Origin: Paenibacillus sp. FSL H8-0537
Lineage (GTDB): Bacteria > Bacillota > Bacilli > Paenibacillales > Paenibacillaceae
Assembly (NCBI RefSeq): GCF_038051995.1
Contig: NZ_CP150290.1
Span: 6,672,501-6,736,500 of the forward strand
Direction of reading: 5' to 3'
Length of the DNA: 64,000 nt
Shown here: positions 16,362 through 25,296 of the stretch, in pieces
Numbering within the stretch: the first letter of the stretch is position 1
How the letters are laid out: every line of letters begins with the position of its first letter
The notes under the pieces: generated by a model
Seen by the model: the letters and a program-made list of their open reading frames with translations, nothing else
Told to the model about the DNA's origin: nothing
The model's database searches: none
Made by a program: the position numbers and the translations under genes

Positions 16362-18335
16362 CTAGCTTTGCAGAGCTTTCCGCACGCTCAAAATATATTT
16401 CGACTGCTCCAGCGGATTGACACCGCGCCGCTGGCGCTCAGCTTTCACATCAAGCGGGCAAGGCTCATAGCCAGCGAAAAAGGTGGCGATCGTGCCGCGA
16501 CCTTTCGTCAGCGAGCTGAGCTCCACCGCGTATTCCAGCGAGGTCGCTGCGGGAATGCGCCCTTCAATAATCATCCTGTCGCCATGCAGCACAGGCGCAC
16601 CGAATGTGCCGCGCATCAGCGACAGGTCGTTCATTACTCGGCCCCCCGCCTCCTCGGGTACGACGATGCGGAACTGAAGCATCGGCTCCAGCAGCCTTGT
16701 GCCCACAGACGCGAGCCCATTCATAATGCCCATTGGCGTCGCTACCGCAAAATCCAGCGGATGCGTATGCCACACATGATGCTGCCCTTCAATGAGCGTC
16801 ACTTTAAGGTCAACGACCTCCCAGCCATTCAGCCCTTGCTCCAGCGCCTCCGGCACGCGCCGCGCCACCTCGCTTTGGTATTGCGGCAGCAAATCCTCGG
16901 AGCGCACCACCGAAGCATATTGCAGCCCGCTCCCCCGCTCGCCCGGCTCCATGCGAAACCGTAATACCGCCCAGCAGGGCTTGGGCATTAAATAGGAAAT
17001 ATACCCTTCGCCCACTTCCTCTAGTGTCTCCTTATAAATAACCGACGGCTGGCCGAAGCGCACTGCAAGTCCATACCGCTGCTCAATAACACTCGTCAGT
17101 ATTTCCAGCTGTATCGGGCCCATTACCTTCACATGCAGCTCCCGCTCATCCTGCAGCCACTGCACATTCAGCAGCGGGTCCTCATCGGACAGCTCCGTAA
17201 GCGCCTGTACCATTGCGGGATAATGCTGGGCATCGCCCCAATGGGCTTGAACGGTCAGCAGCGGCACAGCGAGCCTTGCCTCCTCGGGAACGGCATCCGG
17301 GCTGCCGATAATATCGCCAATCCGCACATGGGACATGCCGCAAACGGCTGCGATGCCGCCAGCCGCCAGCTCTCCGGCATCCTCGGAGCGGAATCCGTCC
17401 ATTTTGCGGATTTGCGTCACCTTCTCATCCATTTGCTGCGTGAAATTGCGCACGACATCACGATTGCGGATTTTCCCTTGATACAGCCGGATGTAAGCCA
17501 TCCTGCCCATCACCTTGTCGCGCTCAATCTTAAACACTATGCCCGAAGGCGGCGCCTGTGCCTCGCCGCCCGGCGCAGGCAAATACTCGATCATCGCGTC
17601 CAGCAGTGCTTGCACGCCAATGCCTTTGCTCGATGCGCCGTATAGCACCGGATGCACCTCTGCCCGGCGCGCCTTCGCGGCGGCTTCCGCCCGCCACTGC
17701 GCCAGCGGCACTTCCTCGCCGCTGACATACCGCTCCAGCAGGCGCTCGTCCCGCTCCGCCATCGCCTCAAGCAGCGCCGTGCGCGCACCTTCATCCGCGC
17801 CCTCCGCCCACAAATCCTCCGCGCCAGCGAACTGCTCGCTGCCAAGCGGACGCTGCACCGCGAGCAGATCCGCCGTCAAATAGCTGCGGATATCGGCAAG
17901 CACCGCTTCGGAATCGGCGCCGACGCGGTCCATTTTATTAATATAAATCAGCGTTGGGATTCGCAACTTGCGCAGAGCATTCCAAATCAGCTCCGTCTGC
18001 GCCTGCACGCCTTCCACTGCGGATACGATCAGAACAGCGCCATCCATCACCCGCAACGCGCGCTCCACCTCTGAGAGAAAATCGACATGTCCTGGCGTAT
18101 CGACCAGCTGCACATGCGTACCCTGCCACTCCAATGCGGTCATTGACGCCCGAACTGAAATGCCCCTTGCCCGCTCTACCTCCATGGAATCCGTTATCGT
18201 CGTTCCTGTATCGACACTGCCGAGTGTCCGAGTGCGCCCGCTGACATAAAGCATATGCTCGGTCGTCGTCGTTTTGCCAGCATCAACATGTGCGAAAATC
18301 CCGACATTGCGCCAATTCACGCGGTTGTTTCCCAT
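16362..18335 (-). CDS. TetM/TetO-like ribosomal protection GTPase
   Basis: 657 residues from the ATG at 18335, which has AGGGGAG 7 bases upstream; the open frame extends 14 codons further without support. It has EF-G-like architecture. The GTPase domain has P-loop AHVDAGKTT, switch II DTPGHVDF and NKMD. Domains II to V follow, with a C-terminal region (TRLLEPMLQFRIVVPEE, then GRIPAATSLEYAVELSSLTKG) laid out as in Tet(M), which is about 639 residues. Tet(M) removes tetracycline from the ribosome. Whether this chromosomal homologue does so, or protects against another ribosomal drug, cannot be told from sequence. A TTGACG-N17-TACGCT promoter-like sequence lies upstream. No mobile-element genes adjoin it. 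Confidence 0.85.
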   Translation of the reverse strand: MGNNRVNWRNVGIFAHVDAGKTTTTEHMLYVSGRTRTLGSVDTGTTITDSMEVERARGISVRASMTALEWQGTHVQLVDTPGHVDFLSEVERALRVMDGAVLIVSAVEGVQAQTELIWNALRKLRIPTLIYINKMDRVGADSEAVLADIRSYLTADLLAVQRPLGSEQFAGAEDLWAEGADEGARTALLEAMAERDERLLERYVSGEEVPLAQWRAEAAAKARRAEVHPVLYGASSKGIGVQALLDAMIEYLPAPGGEAQAPPSGIVFKIERDKVMGRMAYIRLYQGKIRNRDVVRNFTQQMDEKVTQIRKMDGFRSEDAGELAAGGIAAVCGMSHVRIGDIIGSPDAVPEEARLAVPLLTVQAHWGDAQHYPAMVQALTELSDEDPLLNVQWLQDERELHVKVMGPIQLEILTSVIEQRYGLAVRFGQPSVIYKETLEEVGEGYISYLMPKPCWAVLRFRMEPGERGSGLQYASVVRSEDLLPQYQSEVARRVPEALEQGLNGWEVVDLKVTLIEGQHHVWHTHPLDFAVATPMGIMNGLASVGTRLLEPMLQFRIVVPEEAGGRVMNDLSLMRGTFGAPVLHGDRMIIEGRIPAATSLEYAVELSSLTKGRGTIATFFAGYEPCPLDVKAERQRRGVNPLEQSKYILSVRKALQS

Positions 18336-18517
18336 CCTTCTGCTCCCCTGTCCGCCTTGCTCATCGCCGTACCGCATGGCGGCTTTATTTTGCTTTTAGC
18401 GTACCGCGGTAGCGGATTCACGTCAAATGCTGCGGCACCCTCCACCTACCGTTTCCCCACCAAAAAAAGTAAAAATAATAGGATGCTTTTCCCTCTCTAT
18501 CGTTGTACAATCTTATT

Positions 18518-18531
18518 TGCAAGCGCTTACT
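18518..18531. promoter_or_regulatory. Possible cre (CcpA) site upstream of GH43 gene
   Basis: TTGCAAGCGCTTAC matches the catabolite-repression consensus TGNAANCGNNNNCA except for the last base, and contains the AAGCGCTT core. A glycosidase gene follows, a usual CcpA target. Position relative to the promoter is unknown. Confidence 0.5.
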
Positions 18532-18652
18532 TTTTTGCCACTCCTCTATCCACATGACCCGAGCAAAGCCTAGGCCAGGCTCCGATCAGCCAAGCGGTCC
18601 ATGCTTACGCCGATGCTTGCGATGCCCTCATCAAATTCCAAGGAGGTTTTTT

Positions 18653-20098
18653 ATGATGAAAAGCAAGTCCCGGCTTTTGCTCGCGTATGTGCTCACCGTT
18701 ACTCTGGCCCTCAGTCTGATGACCGTCCCTGCGTCCGCTGCTCCTGTCACGTTCGACAATGGCGTCCAGTACAAAGACACCGCTGGCAACCCGATTCAAG
18801 CCCACGGGGGCGGCATTCTCAAATCAGGCAGCTATTATTACTGGTTTGGCGAAAATCGCGATGGCGTCAATTACGTTTCCGTCTATCGCTCAGCGGATCT
18901 GAAAAACTGGGAGTTCCGAGCCCATGTCCTCAGCAAAACCTCATCGCCCGAGCTGGCAACCGCCAACATTGAGCGCCCCAAAGTCATTTATAACGCGGCT
19001 ACGAATAAATATGTGATGTGGATGCACAAGGAGAACGGCGTAGACTACGGCGATGCGCAGGTCGCTGTTGCATATGCCACCAACATTGAAGGCCCCTATA
19101 CGTATCAGGGCAGCTTTCGTCCGCTAGGCTACGATTCCCGTGATATGACCGTCTACAACGACAATGGCACGGCTTATCTCATCTCTGCCACCCGCGTCAA
19201 CGCCGATTTAAATATTTATCGCCTGACCTCCGACTTCCTTGGCATCGACTCGCTCGTCTCTACACTGTGGGTCGGTCAATACCGTGAAGCGCCTGCCATG
19301 TTCAAGCGGGGCAGCACCTACTTCCTCGTCACCTCCGGGGCGACTGGCTGGGCGCCAAACCAAGCGAAATATGCGACAGCCAGCAGCATTTCCGGCACAT
19401 GGAGCGGCCTGTCGAATGTGGGCAATGGCAACACCTATAATTCACAATCTACGTATGTACTGCCGGTCGAAGGCTCGACTACTACTTCGTTTCTGTACAT
19501 GGGCGACCGCTGGGCCGGGGCTTGGGGCGGAGCGGTCAACACCTCGGAATATGTGTGGCTGCCGATAACCTTCCCTTCATCCACCACCATGACGCTAGAC
19601 TGGGCTGACCAGCTTACGATTGACACGGCAACGGGCACCATCACCGGCACTGTGGCACCACCTGTCAATACGACGTCCTGGTATAAAATCACTAACCGCG
19701 CCAGCAGCAAGCTCCTTGGCGTCACCAGCGGGGGTACGACGGACGGCGTGCAGATCGAGCAATACACCGATGGCGGCTGGACGAGCCAGCATTGGCAGTT
19801 TACCGACGTAGGCGGTCGCTACTATACGATCAAAAACCGCAACAGCGGCAAAGTCATGGACATTACCAGCAGCTCGGTCGCAGACGGCGCAACTGTCATT
19901 CAATATACGAGCAACGGCGGGCTCAATCAGCAATTCCGCATTCTCAGTGCCGGAAGCGGCTATTTCAAAATCATGAACGTCAAAAGCCGCAAAGTGCTTT
20001 ATATTACGGGAGGCTCCTCCGACAACGGTGCCGACGCCATCCAGTGGACGGACGATAACAACACGAATAAGCATTTTTCCTTCACGACGACGAGCTAG
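18653..20098 (+). CDS. Secreted GH43 glycosidase with ricin-type lectin domain
   Basis: 481 residues from ATG at 18653 (AGGAGG 6 bases upstream; the next codon is also ATG, better spaced). A signal peptide of about 30 residues ends ASAAP. The catalytic five-bladed propeller runs to about residue 335. The IQAHGGGILKSGSYYYWFGE start and the EAPAMFKRGSTYFLVTSG segment, which carries the likely general-acid Glu, resemble the exo-beta-1,3-galactanase subfamily of GH43 (GH43_24). Residues about 340-481 form a ricin-B-like beta-trefoil (CBM13-like) with three repeats of the type YYTIKNRNSGKVMDI, which would bind polysaccharide. It is an extracellular enzyme for plant arabinogalactan or similar, inferred by family. 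A cre-like site and a strong terminator flank it. Confidence 0.88.
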   Translation: MMKSKSRLLLAYVLTVTLALSLMTVPASAAPVTFDNGVQYKDTAGNPIQAHGGGILKSGSYYYWFGENRDGVNYVSVYRSADLKNWEFRAHVLSKTSSPELATANIERPKVIYNAATNKYVMWMHKENGVDYGDAQVAVAYATNIEGPYTYQGSFRPLGYDSRDMTVYNDNGTAYLISATRVNADLNIYRLTSDFLGIDSLVSTLWVGQYREAPAMFKRGSTYFLVTSGATGWAPNQAKYATASSISGTWSGLSNVGNGNTYNSQSTYVLPVEGSTTTSFLYMGDRWAGAWGGAVNTSEYVWLPITFPSSTTMTLDWADQLTIDTATGTITGTVAPPVNTTSWYKITNRASSKLLGVTSGGTTDGVQIEQYTDGGWTSQHWQFTDVGGRYYTIKNRNSGKVMDITSSSVADGATVIQYTSNGGLNQQFRILSAGSGYFKIMNVKSRKVLYITGGSSDNGADAIQWTDDNNTNKHFSFTTTS

Positions 20099-20132
20099 CC
20101 TGATTTTGCCGCCATAATATTCGCTTCAAAGC

Positions 20133-20170
20133 AAACAGATGACCCTGCCTGCGCAGAGTCATCTGTTTTT
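20133..20170 (+). terminator. Terminator of the GH43 gene
   Basis: AAACAGATGAC and GTCATCTGTTT form an 11-bp stem with a 14-nt loop, followed by T-run. Confidence 0.85.
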
Positions 20171-20219
20171 CATAGATTAGGACACATCCCACATTCCCTA
20201 TTCGCCTTCAATTCTGTAT

Positions 20220-20587
20220 TCATCCTTGCGGAGGCATCGTTTTATTTACATGCGAGGTATCGCGGAAATCAAAAACCTCATTTTTCGAAATATCCAACGT
20301 TTCTCTTCCAATCTTCACCACGCCACTGTGAGCCCACTGAATCGCCGGACTGCGGTCATAATCATTAAAGTAGATCGTCTTGCTCTTCCCGCTCTCCATA
20401 TCCACAACTTCAGCTCGTGCTGTTCTATAAAAAAGCCCATTATAGTGATAAGTCCGAATTATATATTGACCATCTGGAGAGACGACAGCGCTTGGAACAA
20501 TAGGATAAAAACCAATAAACAAATAGCCGTGGCAACAGTCACCGCCAGCATTAGATATAAAAGTAAATCATACATTTTTTCACTCAT
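20220..20587 (-). pseudogene. DUF5412-like gene with a frameshift
   Basis: An ATG at 20587 with AAAGGAT upstream begins MSEKMYDLLLYLMLAVTVAT, a membrane anchor. The frame must then change near 20515-20530 to join the open stretch that reads SPDGQYIIRTYHYN, YFNDYDRSPAIQW and GRETLDIS and ends at 20220. That second part resembles the extracytoplasmic domain of small DUF5412-type proteins. The two halves are out of register by one base, beside a TTGGTTTTTATCC run. I infer a single gene broken by an indel or a sequencing error. The 100-codon ORF from a TTG at 20522 could alternatively be used alone. Confidence 0.55.
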
Positions 20588-20683
20588 GTAGCAGCATCCT
20601 TTCTATGACGTTCGACACCAGCAAATACAAGCACAAGGGCTGGATGCGCGCGGATGATCTCTCTCTTTTCTTGGCGGACTGGC

Positions 20684-20854
20684 ATTCCGCTATTTTAGCT
20701 TTTCGAGCAATTTCAACAGGTGAGCGGACAGGAAATCCGCTATTCCCTTGATCATGGCGTCAAAACAGGGATTTGAGAACCAATAGCGACGCCTGAGTCC
20801 GCAAACACCTCCAAACCCCGCGGTTTAGACAAAATAACGTCATCTGTGTCCCCC
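20684..20854. repeat. Dispersed repeat family B, copy 2
   Basis: Same ordered blocks as 16089-16257, including GCGGACAGGAAATCCGCTAT, CCTGAGTCCGC and CTGTGTCCCC, in the same orientation. Confidence 0.72.
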
Positions 20855-20898
20855 AGACCAGACTCCACCTTGATCAGACTTCCCTCCTACAATTAAAT

Positions 20899-20972
20899 AA
20901 CACCCTTCGAGCATTCATCCAAACAGCCGTGGAAACCCGGGGGGCCGCAAAGACGAATTTCGAAAGGGTGTT
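20899..20972 (-). terminator. Long hairpin after the nucleotidase gene
   Basis: AACACCCTTCGA (20899-20910) pairs with TCGAAAGGGTGTT (20960-20972) with one bulge; the 49-base loop contains GC-rich GGGGGGCC. On the minus strand TTATTTAATT follows. It lies about 50 bases past the nucleotidase stop, so a terminator is the simplest reading. Confidence 0.55.
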
Positions 20973-21020
20973 GTCTTTTCTCAAATGGCTAGCCTCCAAG
21001 CATGGAAGGCTCCGCTCTTC

Positions 21021-23261
21021 CTATTTCGCTGCCGGAATCAAAATCTTCTGGCCAATAGATAGGCGATTCGGATTCGCCAGCTTATTATAGGCCGCAAGCT
21101 TCTGCCATGTGGTGCCGTGATTTAATGCAATGCGATACAGCGTGTCGCCGCTTTTCACAATATACACCGTATCCTGCGTTGTACCCGTTGCCGGCTTGGC
21201 AGGCGTCGTCGGAACAGGCGTAGGCGGTGTCGTTGGCGTGGTCGGCTTCGTTGGCGTTGTTGGTCTCGTCGGAGTTGTTGGCGTGGTCGCACCTGCGGAC
21301 AAATTAATTTTGAACTCCGCATAGCCGTCATCGGTTTCGCCTACATACGACAAAGCGTCAAGCGAATCCGCGAGCGTCTTGGCAGCGGGCGACGTTTTGA
21401 ACGAAACGTTGACGTCCGCTTTGATCGCCGCTAGCGACCAGTTGCCGTCAGCGGCAGGGTCAATCGTCTTGTTCGAGCGAATATAGTCGATGACAACCTG
21501 ACGGTTCTCATCTGGTGAAGCCAAAACGATCCGTTTGCCATCCGGATTCGCGAACTTGCTCGACGAGGCGCGGTAATTATTCGACGCTACGATAAATTTT
21601 TGCTTCGGATCAATCGCTTTGCCACCAAATTGCAGATTGACGATACGGCTCGATTTTTCACTTACCGTTGTTCCCTTTGCATCATATTTAGCTGGCTGGG
21701 TCACATCGATTTGATACGTTACGCCGTCGATGACGTCAAAGTTGTAGGTCGGGAAATCCAGATTGACCAGCTCCTGCTTATCTGTCGACAATGCATCAAT
21801 CTGGTTGAATTGCCCAGCGGACCATTCTAGCCATTCCTTCAGCTCGGCACCTGTTACTAATACAGCGTTAACGGTGTTGGAGTACAAGTACAGGTCGGCT
21901 ACGTTTTTAATCGCAATATCGCCAGCCGCAATATCCGTGTAATAGTTCGGTCCTTGGCGTCCGCCTGCCTTGAACGGCGCACCTGCGGACAATACCGGTA
22001 TGCCCTCGTATTCCGTCCCTTGCATTTGCTTTTCTACATACCATTTTTGCGCGTTCGTTACAATTTGGATCGAAGGATCATCCTGCACGAGCGCAAACCA
22101 GCTGTTGATTGGCGCCGTCGTCTTGCCTACCGGGCCGCGAATATAGTCCAGCGTATGCTCATGGTCTTCTTCTACGGCTTCCAGCACCTCTTGATCCGCT
22201 TCTACAAGCGGCTGCTTGTTCACTGCATCAAAGATAGGCTTAACCTCAATCTTGGAGTCCACAACCGCCCATTTGCCGTCTGTCAGCTTCAAATCAAGGT
22301 CAATAATGCCGAGATTATTGCCCCAGAAGCCTGGCTCAACCGAAGGCACGCCGTTAATCGTCCCTTTTTCCAAATCTACGCCCGGCTTGCCCTCGAACGA
22401 CTTGTCCGGGAACACCTTGTGGGCGTGGCCGAACAAAATCGCATTAATATCCTTGACCTTGCTGAGATACAGCACGGAGTTTTCCATATTTTCAGCCTGC
22501 GGAATATCCTCAAAGCCTGAATGCGGAATCGCAACAATGATATCGGCACCCTTCGCCTTCATCTCGGGAACGAACTTCTCCGCCGTTTTGATGATATCCT
22601 TGGCAATCACCTTGCCTTCGAGATTCGCCTTATCCCACTGCATAACCTGCGGCGGTACGAAGCCTATGACGCCTACTTTAAGCTTATGTGTTGCGCCGCT
22701 CTCATCCTTCACTTCCTTGTCTAAAATCAAATAAGGCGTGAACAGATTTTTATCATTCGATTCGTCTTTATCTTTGTCATCCACATAGATGTTCGCATTA
22801 ACGTAAGGGAAATCTGCCCCCGCCAGCGATTTATTCAGAAAATCCAGCCCATAGTTGAACTCGTGGTTGCCCAAATTCCCGGCGTCGTAATCAAGCAGGT
22901 TCATCGCCTTGTACACCGGATGCGTCTCGCCCTGCTTCAGCGGGTTAATAACCGCCGTGTAGTCGCCAAGCGGGTTGCCCTGAATCAAATCGCCATTGTC
23001 AAAAAGCAAGCTGTTCGTCGCCGCTTCGCGCGCCTGCTTGATGAGCGTCGCTGTCTTGGCAAAGCCATACTCATCGGTCGGCTTGTCCGCAAAATAATCA
23101 TAGTTCACCATGTTCACATGCAGATCGGTCGTTTCCATAATACGCAGCTTCACTGTGCTGCTGTTCTCCGATGCCGCTGTTGCCGTAAAGGGCATTGCCA
23201 CCAAACCAACAGTAACCGCAATAGATAAAGCACTTCTCCATACGACTGACGATCTCAACAA
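21021..23261 (-). CDS. Secreted nucleotidase/cyclic phosphodiesterase with LysM
   Basis: 746 residues. A signal peptide (ends TATAASE) is followed by a calcineurin-like metallophosphatase domain with ETTDLHVNM, DNGDLIQGN, LGNHEFNYG and ILFGHAHK, the metal-ligand motifs. A 5'-nucleotidase C-terminal domain (about 360-620) then binds the nucleotide. The layout is that of CpdB-type 2',3'-cyclic phosphodiesterase/3'-nucleotidases. A Thr-Pro-rich linker of about 35 residues, built of TTPT-like repeats, leads to a C-terminal LysM (YIVKSGDTLYRIALNHG, ending IGQKILIPAAK), which should hold the enzyme on peptidoglycan. It scavenges nucleotides outside the cell. The start is TTG with GGGAGGG 7 bases away. 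It is a single gene between two terminators. Confidence 0.9.
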   Translation of the reverse strand: MLRSSVVWRSALSIAVTVGLVAMPFTATAASENSSTVKLRIMETTDLHVNMVNYDYFADKPTDEYGFAKTATLIKQAREAATNSLLFDNGDLIQGNPLGDYTAVINPLKQGETHPVYKAMNLLDYDAGNLGNHEFNYGLDFLNKSLAGADFPYVNANIYVDDKDKDESNDKNLFTPYLILDKEVKDESGATHKLKVGVIGFVPPQVMQWDKANLEGKVIAKDIIKTAEKFVPEMKAKGADIIVAIPHSGFEDIPQAENMENSVLYLSKVKDINAILFGHAHKVFPDKSFEGKPGVDLEKGTINGVPSVEPGFWGNNLGIIDLDLKLTDGKWAVVDSKIEVKPIFDAVNKQPLVEADQEVLEAVEEDHEHTLDYIRGPVGKTTAPINSWFALVQDDPSIQIVTNAQKWYVEKQMQGTEYEGIPVLSAGAPFKAGGRQGPNYYTDIAAGDIAIKNVADLYLYSNTVNAVLVTGAELKEWLEWSAGQFNQIDALSTDKQELVNLDFPTYNFDVIDGVTYQIDVTQPAKYDAKGTTVSEKSSRIVNLQFGGKAIDPKQKFIVASNNYRASSSKFANPDGKRIVLASPDENRQVVIDYIRSNKTIDPAADGNWSLAAIKADVNVSFKTSPAAKTLADSLDALSYVGETDDGYAEFKINLSAGATTPTTPTRPTTPTKPTTPTTPPTPVPTTPAKPATGTTQDTVYIVKSGDTLYRIALNHGTTWQKLAAYNKLANPNRLSIGQKILIPAAK

Positions 23262-23393
23262 ATGAATACCCTCCCCAAAATGACTGAATTCATGTAATGA
23301 TCGCGTTATGTAGGTGGAGCTTTTGGATGATCATTCCCATCATTCTATTTATTTTAGATGAATTATCCAATTTTGTCATGCCTAGCGTAAACA

Positions 23394-23480
23394 GCTGTCG
23401 CCATCCTCCGGCGGCAAAGCTAACGTTTCGCGTTGAAATATAAGCGATTTATAAGGGTGAAACTTAAAAATGCTTATATT
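23394..23480 (+). repeat. Dispersed repeat family A, copy 2
   Basis: GCGTAAACAGCTGTCGCCAT, GGCGGCAAAGCTAACGTTTC and GAAATATAAGC closed by GCTTATATT. It lies between the nucleotidase start and the map terminator. Confidence 0.8.
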
Positions 23481-23505
23481 AAAAAAAGAGGGATTTCTCC
23501 CTCTT
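23480..23505 (-). terminator. Terminator of map
   Basis: On the minus strand AGAGGGA-GAAA-TCCCTCT followed by six or more T. Its T-run abuts the end of repeat A copy 2. Confidence 0.85.
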
Positions 23506-23527
23506 CGCGTTATATACGTGTAATATT

Positions 23528-24274
23528 TTATTGTTGGGTCAAAATAAGCGGGCCATCCTTCGTGATCGCAATCGTATGCTCATACTGGGCAGACAGTCTT
23601 CCATCCCGCGTCCGCGCGGTCCATCCATCGGAATCCAGCTTGCTGAAATAAGTGCCCGCGTTCAGCATCGGCTCAATTGTGAACACCATGCCCTCTTTAA
23701 TTCTAGGCCCTTTATCCGGCGGGCCATAGTGAGGCACCTGTGGATCCTCATGCATGTCCTTCCCAATACCATGGCCGATAAAATCGCGCACGACCGAGAA
23801 GCCTTCCGCCTCCGCATACGACTGAATCGCGTGAGATACATCGCCAATCCGCTTGCCGATTAGCGCTTGCTCTATGCCAAGATACAGCGATTTTTCCGTT
23901 ACCGCCAGCAAATGCTTTGCTTCATCGGTTACTTCCCCAACCGCATAGGACCATGCCGAATCGGCAAGCCAGCCGTTCAGGTTGACGACCATGTCGATGG
24001 TCACGATATCGCCTTCTTTGAGCTTTTCCTTCTTCGGAAAGCCGTGGCAAATAATATCGTTCGTGGAGGCACAGGTCGCATATTGATAGCCGTTATAGCC
24101 TTTTTGCTCCGGCGTTGCGCCGTTTTGCTTCATAAATTTTTCCGCAAACTGGTCGATTTCATTCGTTGTGATGCCGGGCTGAATGAGCTTGGCAATTTGC
24201 CTGTGGCATTCCGCCAATATTTTACCCGCCTCATGCATGCGGTTGATTTCCGCCTCGGTCTTAATAATGATCAT
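23528..24274 (-). CDS. map: Methionine aminopeptidase type I
   Basis: 248 residues, the usual type Ia length. It removes the N-terminal Met from new proteins in the cytoplasm, using two divalent metals. The five metal ligands are all visible: Asp94 (VTIDMV), Asp105 (WLADSAW), His168 (IGHGIG), Glu201 (TIEPML) and Glu232 (QYEHTI); His77 (CHGFP) is the substrate-side histidine. AAGGAACGG precedes the ATG. It stands alone, away from the ribosomal-protein operon that usually carries map, so it is probably an additional copy like B. subtilis MapB (YflG). Confidence 0.93.
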   Translation of the reverse strand: MIIIKTEAEINRMHEAGKILAECHRQIAKLIQPGITTNEIDQFAEKFMKQNGATPEQKGYNGYQYATCASTNDIICHGFPKKEKLKEGDIVTIDMVVNLNGWLADSAWSYAVGEVTDEAKHLLAVTEKSLYLGIEQALIGKRIGDVSHAIQSYAEAEGFSVVRDFIGHGIGKDMHEDPQVPHYGPPDKGPRIKEGMVFTIEPMLNAGTYFSKLDSDGWTARTRDGRLSAQYEHTIAITKDGPLILTQQ

Positions 24275-24549
24275 TTCCGTTCCTTCTTTCCATCAAATTA
24301 ACCCGGCTTCGTCCCAAGACTTCGCCAGAAGCTCCGCTAGAAGCCGTATGCCTATGCCCATCGTAGCATATTATGATAAATATGCGAACATGGGCTGGGC
24401 CATGACGCTGCTTTTTCGCTTGCTTCCTAGACTTTAGTCTAGTCCGCTGCTTTACCTCTAGCATGACGACATACTGCGGGGGGCTGTGCTATGCTATTGT
24501 AGCTAAGAAAAACAACGGATAAATAAACAAAAGAGGAGAGATAAGAAAA

Positions 24550-25053
24550 ATGTTAAAGCGCTCGATTATCGGCCCCGCCCTTATGCTGATTGGTGTATTT
24601 CTTTACTTCAACCAAGGCCAGTCATTTGGAGCAGGCGCTGTGTTCGCGAATTTTTGGGCCAGCATGTTCATCATTCCGCTAGGACTGTTTTTTCACTGGC
24701 TGTATTTTGGCGTGACAGGCGGCAAAGGGGTCGGCCTGCTCATCCCGGGGGGCATTTTGTTCACCGTTGGGCTCGTCTGCCAGCTCTCCACGTTATTCTC
24801 GGCGTGGCATATTCTGTGGCCAGGCTTCATTCTGGCGGTAGCTGTCGGCTTGTTTGAATTTTATTGGTTCGGCAGCCGCAATAAGTGGCTGCTTATCCCG
24901 ATTAACATTTTAGCCGTCCTGTCGCTGCTTTTCTTCGGCGTCTTCTCGCTGAGCGCCGCCTCCGGACAACTTGCCACCGTGCAGCCGCTGCTTGCCATTG
25001 CTCTTATTATTGTAGGAGCCTTCGCGATGCTGTCGCGCAAGAAAGAGCAATAA
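24550..25053 (+). CDS. Hypothetical membrane protein, 167 residues
   Basis: Five or six hydrophobic segments make up most of the protein (MLIGVFLYFN; ANFWASMFIIPLGLFFHWLY; LIPGGILFTVGLVCQL; LWPGFILAVAVGLFEFYWF; NILAVLSLLFFGVFSL; PLLAIALIIVGAFAML), with a short basic tail SRKKEQ. The repeated LxPG-type turns recall small DUF5668/LiaF-N-like membrane domains, but I do not assign it. GGAGAG stands 11 bases ahead of the ATG and a strong terminator follows, so it is a monocistronic gene. Function unknown. Confidence 0.75.
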   Translation: MLKRSIIGPALMLIGVFLYFNQGQSFGAGAVFANFWASMFIIPLGLFFHWLYFGVTGGKGVGLLIPGGILFTVGLVCQLSTLFSAWHILWPGFILAVAVGLFEFYWFGSRNKWLLIPINILAVLSLLFFGVFSLSAASGQLATVQPLLAIALIIVGAFAMLSRKKEQ

Positions 25054-25071
25054 TCGCATAGGCCAGAGCCT

Positions 25072-25120
25072 CCGGCTCCGCTTGAAGGGATCGTCCTTCT
25101 ATAGCGGAGCCGGTTTTTTT
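25072..25120 (+). terminator. Terminator of the 24550 gene
   Basis: CCGGCTCCGC and GCGGAGCCGG form a perfect 10-bp stem, followed by seven T; the loop holds a second small stem. Confidence 0.9.
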
Positions 25121-25296
25121 ATGCCTGATGCTCCCGTTTGTCACTCATCGACACCAATATAGAGCATATATAACTATTTTCCAAATTAATATTAAGCAGT
25201 AAAATAGTCTCTATCTCCTCTCATTAACAAGGAATTTGCCTTTAAGATGTCAAATAATACAGAAGCATCCGCGACCATGGCCAGGAGGAATAGGAT

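Larger units (their letters stand above)
20588..21020. other. Intergenic region with repeat B and long hairpin
   Basis: No gene supported. It contains repeat family B copy 2 (20684-20854) and the long hairpin 20899-20972. Confidence 0.5.

Noticed and set aside
20899..20978. Possible class I c-di-GMP riboswitch on the plus strand (contains CGCAAAG)
   Set aside because: Only one short piece resembles GEMM; the second conserved arm and a downstream plus-strand gene are missing.
24427..24442. Palindrome CTAGACTTTAGTCTAG upstream of the 24550 gene
   Set aside because: Short, isolated, and not placed against a clear promoter.
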